Notes: generated from the letters alone by a model not told the origin. A stretch of 64,000 nucleotides of DNA from Nakamurella antarctica (GCF_003860405.1 NZ_CP034170.1:1922001-1986000); one strand, 5' to 3'; shown: positions 45,488 through 54,716, counted from the stretch's first letter. Numbers and translations are program-made.

Positions 45488-46119
45488 TACGAGCATTCTT
45501 CCATCTGAGTCGACGATTGAACGGGGGTTCCGATCAGGAGTGCCCCTGGTTCACCGTCCATGCCCCATTCCACCGTCCAGGCAATGCATTTCACCGGTAA
45601 CTCCGGGGGCGCCGAGTCAACAGATTGAGTGGACACGAACGAAACTAGTACCTGAAGTTTCCCAGCCTCGTCCGTGTGGATCTGTCTCACCATGCCGTCC
45701 GTGTCGACCGAAGTCGCGTAGTTCGTATCGAACTGGGCTTTCGCCAGTGGTTGGCTCACGGCGGCGACGTAGCGCTCGTAATCGCGCCCATTGATCGCGG
45801 AGAAGTAGGTGGCGAAAAGCTTCTGCACTTGGGTCGCATTCGCATTCTGTGCGGCTGCTTCCGACACCACGACGTCGATAGATCCTGTGGGGGACGTCGC
45901 CGGGGTACCGGAACCTCGCAGAGACGTAGGGGGCACTGGGGACTCTCGGAGCAAGCCGCCCACCAGCACGCTGCCAAGGACTCCCGCCACGACGATGCCC
46001 GCGAGAACGATTACCAACGTGGTGGTTCTACGCTTTTCCGGTGGTAAGCCAGCGCGGCTCAATCGCGGCACGAATACCTTCCTTCTCCTCCGCGTCCGCT
46101 CGGGACCGATGCCGCGCAA
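45487..46119 (-). CDS. Membrane-anchored protein of unknown function upstream of nagZ
   Basis: The 210-residue product has a basic cytoplasmic start, one membrane helix (about 33-57, TLVIVLAGIVVAGVLGSVLV), a Ser/Thr/Pro linker and an outer domain (QVQKLFATYFSAINGRDYER with a C-terminal ECIAWTVEW-like strand set) that could be an NTF2-like fold. No catalytic motif is seen. It overlaps nagZ, so it may act with it at the cell surface; this is inference from position. Confidence 0.65.
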   Translation of the reverse strand: MRGIGPERTRRRRKVFVPRLSRAGLPPEKRRTTTLVIVLAGIVVAGVLGSVLVGGLLRESPVPPTSLRGSGTPATSPTGSIDVVVSEAAAQNANATQVQKLFATYFSAINGRDYERYVAAVSQPLAKAQFDTNYATSVDTDGMVRQIHTDEAGKLQVLVSFVSTQSVDSAPPELPVKCIAWTVEWGMDGEPGALLIGTPVQSSTQMEECS

Positions 46120-46162
46120 GGTAGCGCCGCTGGCCCAGTTAGCCCGGCGTGTTCAGGTAGGT

Positions 46163-46654
46163 CTACCCGACCTGGTGCAGCCATGTCACGGCAGAACCCT
46201 CGCCAGCGCTGCGGAAGTTCTCCAATTCACCGTCGATATCGGTGCCTAGGGCTACTTCGAGCGCGTGCCGCAACGACTCGGCACTCGGATGCTGCACCAT
46301 CAGCGATCGGATCTGGTCTTCACCGATCAACACGTCACCGTTGGCAGACGTCTTCGCTCGCCAAATTCCTCGTCCGGGGAGATGACAGATGCGCTCGCCG
46401 TCTTGCCCCACACTCGGATCTTCGGTGACCTCGAACCGCAACATGGCCCACGACCGCAAGGCGGCTGCCAACTTGGCTCCCGTACCCCGCTCCCCCACCC
46501 ACGTTGCTTCTGCACGCAGTTGACCGGGGGCTGCGGGCTGCGCTGTCCACGACAGCGATACCCGCACCCCTAAAACACCAGATATAGCCCATTCGACATG
46601 CGGACAAATCGCCGGCAACGCCGAATGCACGTAAATAACACCACGCGTACCCAT
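46163..46654 (-). CDS. DUF3145 family protein
   Basis: The 163-residue protein matches DUF3145: MGTRGVIYVHSALPAICPHV, EWAISGVLGVRVSLSWTAQP, AALRSWAMLRFEVTED and the C-terminus FRSAGEGSAVTWLHQVG. In Streptomyces and relatives this gene lies just after the fab/accD operon; here it is 2.9 kb away and on the opposite strand. Function is unknown. ATG 46654 has GGAGG at the proper distance; an ATG one codon upstream is too close to it. Confidence 0.9.
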   Translation of the reverse strand: MGTRGVIYVHSALPAICPHVEWAISGVLGVRVSLSWTAQPAAPGQLRAEATWVGERGTGAKLAAALRSWAMLRFEVTEDPSVGQDGERICHLPGRGIWRAKTSANGDVLIGEDQIRSLMVQHPSAESLRHALEVALGTDIDGELENFRSAGEGSAVTWLHQVG

Positions 46655-46880
46655 CATTGCCTCCGATTCCACTCTGTCGTCTTCCCCAACGCAGGTGGCA
46701 GCGGATCAAGCTGGATACACATTGTTACTGCTGGTCCTATTGTGCACCGAGTGACCACTGGTGCGCCAGTCCACAGCGCAATTGCGCTCTGGCCGCTCTC
46801 GGACGTCAGAGGTGACGTTGCCCTCTCAGCTATCCACTCAGCGGTGTATCGGCGAAGAAATTTCCGCTGGGCATGCGGCC

Positions 46881-49013
46881 TCAGCGGCAGGAAGAAACCG
46901 CGCTGGCAACCAGATCGGCGTACATCTGGCGTCCTGCCTCCTTCGGATGCACCCCATCCGGACCCAACAACCCCCTGTGTGAATCGATCACCGAATGCCA
47001 GTCGGCGAGGCAGGTGTGCGGTCGCGCCGCTACTGCCTCCGCGAGGCTCGCGTTGACCTCGTCCTGCCACTCCCTATCCTCGAAGGTGTTCACGAGGACA
47101 ACGATGCGATCTGGGCCTGCCTGCTCCAGCGCAGCGGAGATAGCCCCGGCGCTGGCTCCTCCATTGGTGCCCAGCCCGATAACTACATAAGGGCGCAGGG
47201 TTCCATCCGCGTTACGGGCTACGAGGAGGGGTGCCAGCTCCCAGATCTGTCTGCTGACGATGGCGTCCACATCGATGCCTGGCAACGCGGCTAGCAACTG
47301 GGGAGCAGAGCCGAGCATGACTGAATCACCGATTGCAGTGACCTGGTCACCGGTGACCGTCTGCGGCGGCTCAACGGGCGCGACTGCGAGTTCAGGGGCC
47401 GACGCAGGGGCGGGTTCAGGGGTGGCGGGGGCAGCGTTCGAGCTTGCGGGTTCACTGCTTGCGGGTTCACTGCTTGCGGGTTCACTGCTTGCGGGTTCAA
47501 CAGCTGATGGCGGGGATTGTGGCTGGAATGGGGGTAACGCCGAGGTCGGGGCCGGCGAAGGCTGGCCAACTCCGCGTTGCCCCTCGGTCGGCGGGTCCAA
47601 GGTCGGTGATGGGCCCGGCGTTTGCTCCGTGCGGGGGCCCACGGGCTCCGAAACGCCGAAACCGGGCGCGGGTAACGGCGAAGGAACGCGCGAAATTGTT
47701 GCGAGCTTGGCGTGAGCTACAGCAGCTTCGCCCTCTTCGATCTGCAATTCGAGCGAGGTCTTGGTGGGAGCGATGACGACCCCACACGCTGCCGTGAGCG
47801 CTGCCACGCCCATCACCGCAGAGATCCCCCAGGCTAGGCGCTGTTTACTACGTGGGGTATGGCCGCCGCCGAAGAGCTGAGTTCGAATCCGGCGGCAATA
47901 TCCGACGAATCCGAACCGCCTGATGGGGTCTTCCACCACACGCCAGGAAAACTCGGTCAAAAGCACACTCACACAAATCGCGATCGTTGCCGACACGGCT
48001 CGCGGCCACTGATAGGGAAGCACCCTATCGGCGATGACCAATAGCGGCCAATGCCACAGGTAGAGCGAGTACGAGCGCGTTCCTAGCCACCGCATCGGCG
48101 GCACTTTCAGGAGCGAGTTGAGGGGGCCGACGCCGCGGGCGGCCACTGCCACCAGTCCAGTTGCGGCTAACGCGGCGACAGCCAGACCACCCTGGTAGGT
48201 CACTGCGGACGTATCGGTGAGCGTCAACATCGCACCTAGCAGCACTGCGAGGCAGACGGGCCCCAGCAGCCACTGACCAGGCGTGATTTTGAGGCGGCCA
48301 GCCAGCCGGATCGGATCAACCAGAGATGTTTGCCGCGCAAGCGCCAGGCCAGCTCCGAGCATCAAGCTGATGCCGTGCGTGTCGGTGCCGGCATAGACCC
48401 TGGTCGGGTCCTGGCCGCTTCGGAAAAGTACAGCCATCGCAATTGCAGAGGCGAGTCCCAGTGCCAGAACCACCGCAACGCGCGGGCGTCGTCGATGCAA
48501 CAGTCCGAGCAGACCAGCCACGACCAAAGGCCAAATCAGGTAAAACTGTTCCTCCACTGCCAAGGACCAAAGATGGGTAAACAAGGCCGGAGAAGAGCGA
48601 TCGACATACGATTCTCCGGCGCCTATCTGTATCCAGTTGCTGGAGTACGTCGCCGCTCCCAGCACTTGACGTCGAAGGCCCGCATTCAAGTCATTTTCCA
48701 GAGCCACCGCCGCTGCACACACCACCACCAACATCAGTGCGAGCGCGGGAACGAGCCTGCGAGCTCTACGAATCCAGAATTGGGTGAACCGGATGCGTCC
48801 AGTGCGATCGCGCTCGCGTTGCATCAGCGCAGTGACCAGGTATCCGGACATCACAAAAAAGACGTCGACGCCGAGAAATCCGCCGGGCAACCAGGAAACC
48901 CCCGCGTGGTACAGGATGACCGCAAGCACCCCGACGGCCCGAACACCGTCAAGTGCGGGGGCGTAACCGCGAGGCGCACGGGCGGGCGGGCGGATGCTGA
49001 TCGGGACTCCCAA
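46881..49013 (-). CDS. Acyltransferase-3/SGNH fusion (OafA-type O-acyltransferase)
   Basis: The 710-residue protein has an N-terminal acyltransferase_3 domain with about ten helices (ALDGVRAVGVLAVILYHAGV, the conserved GGFLGVDVFFVMSGYL, EEQFYLIWP), a Pro/Ser/Ala linker with four EPASS repeats at about 505-525, and a C-terminal SGNH hydrolase domain (TAIGDSVMLGSAP, VIGLGTNGG, GPDGVHPKEAG). Such fusions acetylate envelope polysaccharide or peptidoglycan: the membrane part imports acyl and the SGNH part transfers it outside. It begins at ATG 49013. Confidence 0.9.
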   Translation of the reverse strand: MGVPISIRPPARAPRGYAPALDGVRAVGVLAVILYHAGVSWLPGGFLGVDVFFVMSGYLVTALMQRERDRTGRIRFTQFWIRRARRLVPALALMLVVVCAAAVALENDLNAGLRRQVLGAATYSSNWIQIGAGESYVDRSSPALFTHLWSLAVEEQFYLIWPLVVAGLLGLLHRRRPRVAVVLALGLASAIAMAVLFRSGQDPTRVYAGTDTHGISLMLGAGLALARQTSLVDPIRLAGRLKITPGQWLLGPVCLAVLLGAMLTLTDTSAVTYQGGLAVAALAATGLVAVAARGVGPLNSLLKVPPMRWLGTRSYSLYLWHWPLLVIADRVLPYQWPRAVSATIAICVSVLLTEFSWRVVEDPIRRFGFVGYCRRIRTQLFGGGHTPRSKQRLAWGISAVMGVAALTAACGVVIAPTKTSLELQIEEGEAAVAHAKLATISRVPSPLPAPGFGVSEPVGPRTEQTPGPSPTLDPPTEGQRGVGQPSPAPTSALPPFQPQSPPSAVEPASSEPASSEPASSEPASSNAAPATPEPAPASAPELAVAPVEPPQTVTGDQVTAIGDSVMLGSAPQLLAALPGIDVDAIVSRQIWELAPLLVARNADGTLRPYVVIGLGTNGGASAGAISAALEQAGPDRIVVLVNTFEDREWQDEVNASLAEAVAARPHTCLADWHSVIDSHRGLLGPDGVHPKEAGRQMYADLVASAVSSCR
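47442..47501. repeat. Four 15-base tandem repeats in the acyltransferase linker
   Basis: GCTTGCGGGTTCACT is repeated four times, with only the last two bases of the final copy changed. On the minus strand it encodes EPASS units in the linker between the membrane and SGNH domains, so repeat number would set linker length without breaking frame. Confidence 0.95.
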
Positions 49014-49224
49014 GGCAAGCAGTGTGAGCGCTCATTCGGCATCTGTTGACGCCGGATGGACTGCAAGGAGCTTAGCCCCGCCAGTCCCGCCGACCCTGCC
49101 TTCTCAGACCGATAGCCGCCCGTGTCGCTAGGAAACAATGTCCGCAGCAACGGGCGAAAGCTGCTTCGCAGTAACGGGTGTGGGGGAAAAAATCTGAAGC
49201 GAGCACCAAAAAACGGTGACGCTA

Positions 49225-49302
49225 TGGTGGGGCGAGTCGGGCTCGAACCGACGACCTGGCAGGTTATGAGTCTGCTGCTCTGACCAACTGAGCTACCGCC
49301 CC
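49225..49302 (-). tRNA. tRNA-Met(CAT), elongator type
   Basis: The minus strand gives acceptor GGGGCGG/TCGCCCC (one G-T pair), D arm GCTCAGTTGGTCAGAGC, anticodon loop CTCATAA (anticodon CAT), and T arm GTCGGTTCGAGCCCGAC. CCA is encoded at 49227-49225. The anticodon stem GCAGA/CCTGC has an A-C mismatch next to the loop. The lack of three G-C pairs next to the loop argues against an initiator. Confidence 0.9.
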
Positions 49303-49419
49303 ACGGGAAAGTTTAACCTCCGGCGGAGTAAACCCGCGACAACTCGGCGCCGCGTCGCCCGAGTGGGGTGCCGCACAGGCGTGCGGGCCCACCGGGCGAC
49401 CCTAGGTGGCGGTCCTGGG

Positions 49420-49857
49420 TTAGGAAGAAAGGGATGCCGACAACGTGATCTCGACGCCGGTCAAGGCTTTGCTGATCGGGCAGCTCTGCTTAGCCAGCTC
49501 CGCAGCCTTGGCGAAGCCCTCTGCGTCCATACCTTCAACTTCGCCGCGGACTGTCAAGGCGATCCCGGTGAGCTTGAAACCAGGATTGTCTGCCCCGAGG
49601 CTGACATCGGCAGTCACTTCGAGCGACACCGGGGTGCCGCCAGCTTCGGCGATCAGCGCCGACAACTGCATCGCGTAGCAGGAGGAATGGGCGGCCGCGA
49701 TGAGCTCCTCGGGGCTGGTGGTGCCACCGGCGTTATCTGCCGCTCGCTTCGGAAATGACACGTCAAACGTTCCTGCTTGAGAACTGGTCAGTTCAACCTG
49801 GCCTTCCCCTGTTTCAAGCGATCCGTTCCAAGCTGTTCTCGCGGTACGTGTAGGCAT
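49420..49857 (-). CDS. OsmC-family peroxidase
   Basis: The 145-residue protein has the OsmC pattern: TTSPEELIAAAHSSCYAMQL with Cys60 and ELAKQSCPISKALTGVEIT with Cys126, the thiol pair that reduces organic hydroperoxides. The mid-strand VSLEVTADVSL matches the dimer core. Its length and SCYAM motif place it with OsmC rather than Ohr. It follows tRNA-Met on the same strand but is transcribed toward it, and no OhrR regulator is adjacent. Confidence 0.92.
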   Translation of the reverse strand: MPTRTARTAWNGSLETGEGQVELTSSQAGTFDVSFPKRAADNAGGTTSPEELIAAAHSSCYAMQLSALIAEAGGTPVSLEVTADVSLGADNPGFKLTGIALTVRGEVEGMDAEGFAKAAELAKQSCPISKALTGVEITLSASLSS

Positions 49858-50603
49858 GTTTCCTCTTTCCTAGCGACTTCGCAGCGCAACAGCGCTATCG
49901 CAACTTGTGGACTAGCAACCGCAGAATTTGCCGCGGCAGCTGGTCCAACGTATTTGGAGGCAAATGTGTTCCACCCGTTTCTAGCGGCGCGGGAACTCCT
50001 CGTTCTCCGGAAGCCCGGGGGACGAACCCCTGACTGTCGGTGGCGTTTGCCACACTTCGTCCATGCCTGAGAACCCGCGACACCTCCTGCTAACAGTTGC
50101 TCCAGTAACCAGCCCTGCACCAGGGGCGAGCATGGCGCACCGGCCGCAATGGGCTGCTGCATTCCAGCAGACCCCAGCCCAGCGAAGGCCGTTGGCATGT
50201 GCCATCTGTCACCTGAGCATCGACGTGGTGTTGTGCTCCTTCGCGTTCCTCCAGGTGCACCGCCGTATTCCCTTGTGCGCGAACCACCGTGCTCCATTGA
50301 TCGAGATCGATGGCCTGACTAGACCTGCCGGCCCCGGGGCGCCATCTTCGGCAGAAAAAACCTCGATGGCATCCCTTGATTCCGCGCGGCGGCCAGTATC
50401 GAAGCGAGCTGGTTCGGCACTGCCCAGACGTGGCCTTCCCTTGCCCAGTGGTCCGCAGGGCGCCACCGTGACGATGCTGAGTGAACGAAGAAAGTTGCGG
50501 CAGTCCGGCCTCGGCGGGCGCTTCCTCGTTGCTGAGTAATAGCCTCAGGTGCACAGCCCCGCGCAACCGAGGGCCGCACCCGCAGATCGAGTGAAGGAGC
50601 TTG
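49858..50603. other. Gene-poor divergent stretch between osmC and DUF1206 gene
   Basis: About 745 bases with no firm gene. A plus-strand frame at 50063-50539 (158 codons) includes CAICHLSIDVVLC and LCANHRAPLIEIDG, a Cys/His pattern that could bind zinc, but it has no ribosome site or family match. An overlapping minus frame at 50209-50466 is equally open. Promoters for the two flanking genes must lie here. Confidence 0.4.
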
Positions 50604-51461
50604 ATGCCACGATTACCAGGGGCAGCAGCAGCAGCCAGAGCCGGCGCGAAACAAGCCGGGCGCAAGGCCACAGAGGGCGGCCGCGCCACCAAAGACAGCG
50701 AATCCTTCAGATTACTCGTCAGAGTAGGTCTGATCAGTTACGGCGTAGTCCATATTCTCCTCGCATGGTTAGTGGCACAGCTTGCATTCAGCGGATCTTC
50801 CGGGAGGGAAACATCCCAAAAAGGGGCACTTGCCGAGCTATCAACATCGGCCTTGGGGCTGGTGCTGCTATGGGTGGTGGCTGTCGGGCTGTTCGCGTTG
50901 GCCGTGTGGCAGGCGCTTGAAGCGGCAATCGGCCGGTTTGGTCCGGTCAGCTCCAGGAAGCGTACCCGCAAACGCCTTGGCGCAGCGGGTAAATCGGTGG
51001 CTTATGCCGGCCTTGCGGTGAGCGCGGTGAGCACTGCCATCAGCGGGGATTCTTCATCCGGCAACGGCGAAGAGACCCTCACCGCCCGGCTTCTCTCAGC
51101 GCCCTCAGGGCGCATTCTTGTAATCGCCGTCGGGGTTGGGGTCGTGGTCGTCGGCGGAAGGATGATCTACCGCGGAGTCAGTAAGAAATTTACCCGCGAC
51201 CTGATGGGCGGCGTCAGCGAACGCATCGTCAGGATGGGTCAGATCGGGTTCTGCGCCAAAGGGCTGATTCTTGGCTTGATAGGGATTCTGTTCGGCTGGG
51301 CCGCACTGAGCTACGACGCGCAGAAAGCTGGCGGAATGGATGACGCGCTCAGAACTGTGCGCGAACAGCCTTATGGGCCGGGCCTACTCATGGTGATCGC
51401 CACCGGCCTTCTCGCTTTCGGGGCGTATTGCTTCTCGTGGTCAGCACATGCCAAGCATTAG
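50604..51461 (+). CDS. DUF1206 family membrane protein
   Basis: The 285-residue protein has a basic Ala/Lys/Gly-rich start and six predicted helices arranged as three repeats of the DUF1206 pair (RLLVRVGLISYGVVHILLAW; AGKSVAYAGLAVSAVSTAIS; RIVRMGQIGFCAKGLILGLI). The recurrent G-x-x-x-x-G-(L/V) start of each pair is typical. Function is unknown, with suggestions of a stress-related membrane role. ATG 50604 is chosen because AAGGAG lies four bases before it; a TTG directly upstream is less likely. Confidence 0.88.
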   Translation: MPRLPGAAAAARAGAKQAGRKATEGGRATKDSESFRLLVRVGLISYGVVHILLAWLVAQLAFSGSSGRETSQKGALAELSTSALGLVLLWVVAVGLFALAVWQALEAAIGRFGPVSSRKRTRKRLGAAGKSVAYAGLAVSAVSTAISGDSSSGNGEETLTARLLSAPSGRILVIAVGVGVVVVGGRMIYRGVSKKFTRDLMGGVSERIVRMGQIGFCAKGLILGLIGILFGWAALSYDAQKAGGMDDALRTVREQPYGPGLLMVIATGLLAFGAYCFSWSAHAKH

Positions 51462-51521
51462 CTGCAATGATCAGCGAGCATCAGGTATCACCACAGGGCT
51501 ACTGCGCACTGGTGGAACTGC

Positions 51522-52253
51522 CTAGAACCCGCTGAAAAGTGGGGGCAACAAGAACAGCATGGCCATCGACCACGTGATGTGGGTCAGAACCGGCCCGAGA
51601 ATGCCACCAGATGCCCTTCGCTGAAGACCAAGCACTATGCCCAGAAGCAGAGCCGCAAATACCAGCATGGGGTTGCCGCTAGCGCAGGTAGTGAGCGCGT
51701 AAATCAAGGCGGAAATCTTGACTGGATAACGGCGACCGATGGCCGCATACAGAGCGCCTCGGAAGAAGATCTCCTCGGCAATACCGTTGGCGACCGTAAT
51801 AATTGCGACCAGCCACAGCGAACCATACTTAGCGTGGTCGAGTACTTCTTGGGTGTAATCGCGCAGCACTGGAATCTGCCGCACCAACAATGCGCCGATG
51901 ATGAAGATGGCGCCCGCTACCAAGCCCAGAGTGATGGGGGTGATCACCGGGCGCCGGAGCGACCCACGGAAGGGCATCCAGCCCAAATGCAGAGGTCCGG
52001 AAGCGAACCCGCCGACCACCCACACCGCGGCTAGACCCAGCGCCAACGGGTAAAAAGCGGCATCGCCAGGCCGGACCGCTAGCGAGATCCCCAGCAGAGT
52101 GGCACCCACTACCAGGGTGAGGGCGGAGACTACGCGGCGGCGGTGAAAGGCCCTGTCGGATTGAGCATGGTCTCTATCCACTACATCGATGAGGGCGGGC
52201 GCAACGATCCGCCGCGCTCGCTCCACCCACGTCGGACCGCTTCGGGTTGTCAT
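51522..52253 (-). CDS. CPBP-family intramembrane protease
   Basis: The 243-residue protein has about seven helices and the CPBP/Abi motifs: NGIAEEIFFRGALYAAIG (EExxxR glutamates) and GGILGPVLTHITWSMAMLFL (metal-ligand His). Bacterial members act in bacteriocin maturation or immunity, or in prenyl-protein processing; none of these partners is adjacent. ATG 52253 lies ten bases after the SDR gene stop, so the two probably share a transcript. The frame is open upstream inside the SDR gene, which I exclude. Confidence 0.87.
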   Translation of the reverse strand: MTTRSGPTWVERARRIVAPALIDVVDRDHAQSDRAFHRRRVVSALTLVVGATLLGISLAVRPGDAAFYPLALGLAAVWVVGGFASGPLHLGWMPFRGSLRRPVITPITLGLVAGAIFIIGALLVRQIPVLRDYTQEVLDHAKYGSLWLVAIITVANGIAEEIFFRGALYAAIGRRYPVKISALIYALTTCASGNPMLVFAALLLGIVLGLQRRASGGILGPVLTHITWSMAMLFLLPPLFSGF

Positions 52254-52263
52254 ATGCGGAGCC

Positions 52264-53217
52264 TCAGCGAGTTTTGCTGGTGGTTGTGGCGGTGCCGCTT
52301 TCCTCTGCTTTCTTCGCAGCAGCCCGATCTGCCAGTGCAAGTCGAACCGAGTCCTCGTATCCCATGGGCTCACCAGGCACGACGTCGCGGATGGCAAGGT
52401 CCTTGACAATCACCTCGCTGGTCATCGAGTCGATCAGGTTTCGCGCTGTCATGAGATCGACATCTGTCACGAAGACCAGCCACTTCGAGGAAAGCCCCGG
52501 GGTGAGTAGTGGAATGGTGAGAATCGGCAAGCGCCGGCCATTTTGGACCTTGGCCGCTCGCCGCAGCATATCCGCGTATTCCATAGCTTCGGGCCCGCCG
52601 ATTTCGTAGACCATATTTTTGGCCTTCGTCACGCCGAGAACGCCGACGAGGTAACGGATAACATCGGGCAGGGCGATTGGCTGGGTTTTGGTACTTACCC
52701 ACTTCGGCGCCACCATTGCGGGCAGGTGATCCACCAGCTGCCTTGTCATCTCCCACGAGATCCCACCGTGACCGATGACGACAGCTGCGCGGAGCACCGT
52801 GACTGGGACGCCGTCGGCGCCGAGCAGGTGCTCCACCTCCCGGCGAGATTCCAGATGGGCCGACAAGGTTCCGTCGTCATCGCCCAGGCCACCCAAGTAG
52901 ATAATCTGTTCGACACCGGCTGCAGCGGCCGCAGCGCTAAAAGCCTTCGCGGCAGCTGCGTCCTTAGCCTGAAAATCGTCGGACTCCAGCGAGTGCACAA
53001 GGTAATAGGCGGCCTGCACTCCTTCGAGAGGGGCACGCAGGCTCTCCGGGTCGCTGACATCCCCCGCGACGGCTTCGCCGTCGCCGGTGTACGCCTCAGG
53101 CTTGCGCGTCATGGCGCGCACGTGGTGGCCAGCTTTCACCAGAGCCGTGACCAGGTGTGATCCGATGAAACCAGAGGCTCCGGTAACCAGAACTTGCTGT
53201 GATGTCGAAGAGTTCAT
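52264..53217 (-). CDS. NAD(P)-binding atypical SDR (NmrA-like) protein
   Basis: The 317-residue protein begins with the Rossmann loop VLVTGASGFIGSHLVTALVK, has IIYLGGLGDDDGTLSAHLES in place of a Tyr-x3-Lys site, and a C-terminal substrate region (ARNLIDSMTSEVIVKD). This matches the atypical SDR group with YbjT-like proteins, which are redox sensors or reductases acting on unknown substrates. It starts at ATG 53217 and is followed at ten bases by the CPBP gene. Confidence 0.87.
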   Translation of the reverse strand: MNSSTSQQVLVTGASGFIGSHLVTALVKAGHHVRAMTRKPEAYTGDGEAVAGDVSDPESLRAPLEGVQAAYYLVHSLESDDFQAKDAAAAKAFSAAAAAAGVEQIIYLGGLGDDDGTLSAHLESRREVEHLLGADGVPVTVLRAAVVIGHGGISWEMTRQLVDHLPAMVAPKWVSTKTQPIALPDVIRYLVGVLGVTKAKNMVYEIGGPEAMEYADMLRRAAKVQNGRRLPILTIPLLTPGLSSKWLVFVTDVDLMTARNLIDSMTSEVIVKDLAIRDVVPGEPMGYEDSVRLALADRAAAKKAEESGTATTTSKTR

Positions 53218-53346
53218 AATCGCGACCTACCCTTGCTGCGGATCCATCAAACCGGACGTGACGAGCGTGTTGACAACAGAAATGACCTTGCTCGCCCCAG
53301 TACGCCGGCCACGCACACCGCAACGACTGGCCAAGGAGCGGCCGCA

Positions 53347-53709
53347 CTACTTGTAGCGGTGGTTCTTCTCAGGATGCCCCGAAGGACGGCTACAGCTCTT
53401 GTTTCCCATGCTGCGGTGGCCGCAAAGGGCTTCCTCTGCAGCCTGAGCAGCACCTTCCTGCCGAGCGGACTGTCCAGGCTGGGGACTGGCCGCACCCTCG
53501 TCCACATCAGCCGCCGGCGCGTGGGGTAGGACCGAATCGACAGATGCGGACGCGGCCGCGGCGGCTTTGCGGGTCACAACGCTCTTGGTGGCTGGCTGGC
53601 GTTTAGACCCTGCCCCCGCGGTTCCGGCTGGGTCAAAAAGGGTGGATTTCGAAGGCGAAGCCGAATAGCGGGCCTCACGCAACGCGCGCAATGCGTCGAC
53701 TTTGCTCAT
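53347..53709 (-). CDS. Conserved hypothetical actinobacterial protein
   Basis: The 120-residue product begins MSKVDALRALREARYSASPS, has an Ala/Ser-rich middle of low complexity, and ends with CGHRSMGNKSCSRPSGHPEK and NHRYK. The conserved ends (an MREARY-type helix and a CGHR-x-C-x-GHPEK zinc-like tail) are seen in many actinomycete proteins of unknown function, while the middle varies in length. ATG 53709 is preferred over an upstream ATG by this conservation. It is divergent from the LLM gene across about 60 bases. Confidence 0.75.
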   Translation of the reverse strand: MSKVDALRALREARYSASPSKSTLFDPAGTAGAGSKRQPATKSVVTRKAAAAASASVDSVLPHAPAADVDEGAASPQPGQSARQEGAAQAAEEALCGHRSMGNKSCSRPSGHPEKNHRYK

Positions 53710-53771
53710 AAACACACCATAGGGCAACGGTCCGACACTGGGCCGGAGCGAGAGTGCGTAACCTGCATGGA

Positions 53772-54716
53772 ATGGACCTTAGAATTATGACCGAACCACA
53801 GCAAGGCGCTAGCTACGCAGACCTTCTCGCCGTTGCACTCGCCACAAAAGAGGCTGGATTTTCGGCATTCTTCCGCTCTGACCACGTACTGGCAATGGGC
53901 GACGGCGACGGCCTCCCCGGTCCCAGCGATGCGTGGATCACCTTGGCTGGGCTCGCCCGCGACGTTTCCGACATCAGGCTGGGTACTCTTGTGAGCTCGG
54001 CAACCTTCCGGCACCCCTCGATGCTGGCAATCGCGGTGGCGAATGTTGACGAAATGTCTGCTGGACGAGTGGAACTGGGGCTTGGCAGCGGGTGGTTCGA
54101 AGAGGAACACCGAGCGTACGGTTTGCCGTTTGGTGATTCATTTGGTCAACGTTTTGATGTCCTCACCGAACAACTCGAGGTAATCACTGGACTATGGGCT
54201 GCCGCGGACGGAAAAACATACAGTCACCACGGCGTGCACTACCAGCTCGAGAACGCACCTGGCCTCCCGAAACCGGTGCAGCGCAACAGCTCCGGCCGTC
54301 CTGCCGTGCCCTTGGTGCTGGGTGGTCACGGACCGAAGCGAACTCCGGCCCTGGCCGCCCGATTCGCGTCCGACTTCAATGTTGCTTTTTCAGACTTGGA
54401 AACGACCACCGCCCAATTCGACAGGGTTCGCGCTGCCTGCGAAGCAATCGGACGAGACCCCGAGTCCATTACCTATTCGGCGGCGCAGGTCCTGTGTCTC
54501 GGCGCCACCGACGCCGACGTCTCGCGACGAGCTGCAGCGATTGGGCGTGACGGAAACAAGATCCGGATCGAGGGTGCCGGAGGCAGCTACGCCCAGGTCG
54601 TGGACAAGCTTGGCCGCTGGGAACAGGCAGGAGTCGGACGGGTCTATTTACAGATTTTAGACCTGGCCGACTTGGACCACGTCGCCGAAGCAGGGCAACA
54701 GTTGATCACCAATTAG
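53772..54716 (+). CDS. LLM-class F420-dependent oxidoreductase
   Basis: The 314-residue luciferase-like barrel begins MDLRIMTEPQQGASYADLLA and has FRSDHVLAM, GTLVSSATFRHPSMLA, VDEMSAGRVELGLGSGWFEE (F420/flavin phosphate region) and VPLVLGGHGPKRTPALAARF. Members use F420H2 or FMNH2; substrate is not known. ATG 53772 gives the family start, but GTG 53754, six codons earlier, has a better ribosome site (GGAG, five bases). No operon partner is evident. Confidence 0.9.
   Translation: MDLRIMTEPQQGASYADLLAVALATKEAGFSAFFRSDHVLAMGDGDGLPGPSDAWITLAGLARDVSDIRLGTLVSSATFRHPSMLAIAVANVDEMSAGRVELGLGSGWFEEEHRAYGLPFGDSFGQRFDVLTEQLEVITGLWAAADGKTYSHHGVHYQLENAPGLPKPVQRNSSGRPAVPLVLGGHGPKRTPALAARFASDFNVAFSDLETTTAQFDRVRAACEAIGRDPESITYSAAQVLCLGATDADVSRRAAAIGRDGNKIRIEGAGGSYAQVVDKLGRWEQAGVGRVYLQILDLADLDHVAEAGQQLITN

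Noticed and set aside
47291-47787. Minus and plus frames across the acyltransferase linker encoding basic or Cys-rich repeats
   Set aside because: They arise from the 15-base repeats read in other frames; the acyltransferase frame is clearly the real one.
50000-50030. GGGGTTCGTCCCC hairpin that looks like a tRNA fragment
   Set aside because: No cloverleaf can be built around it; the GC-rich stem is expected by chance.
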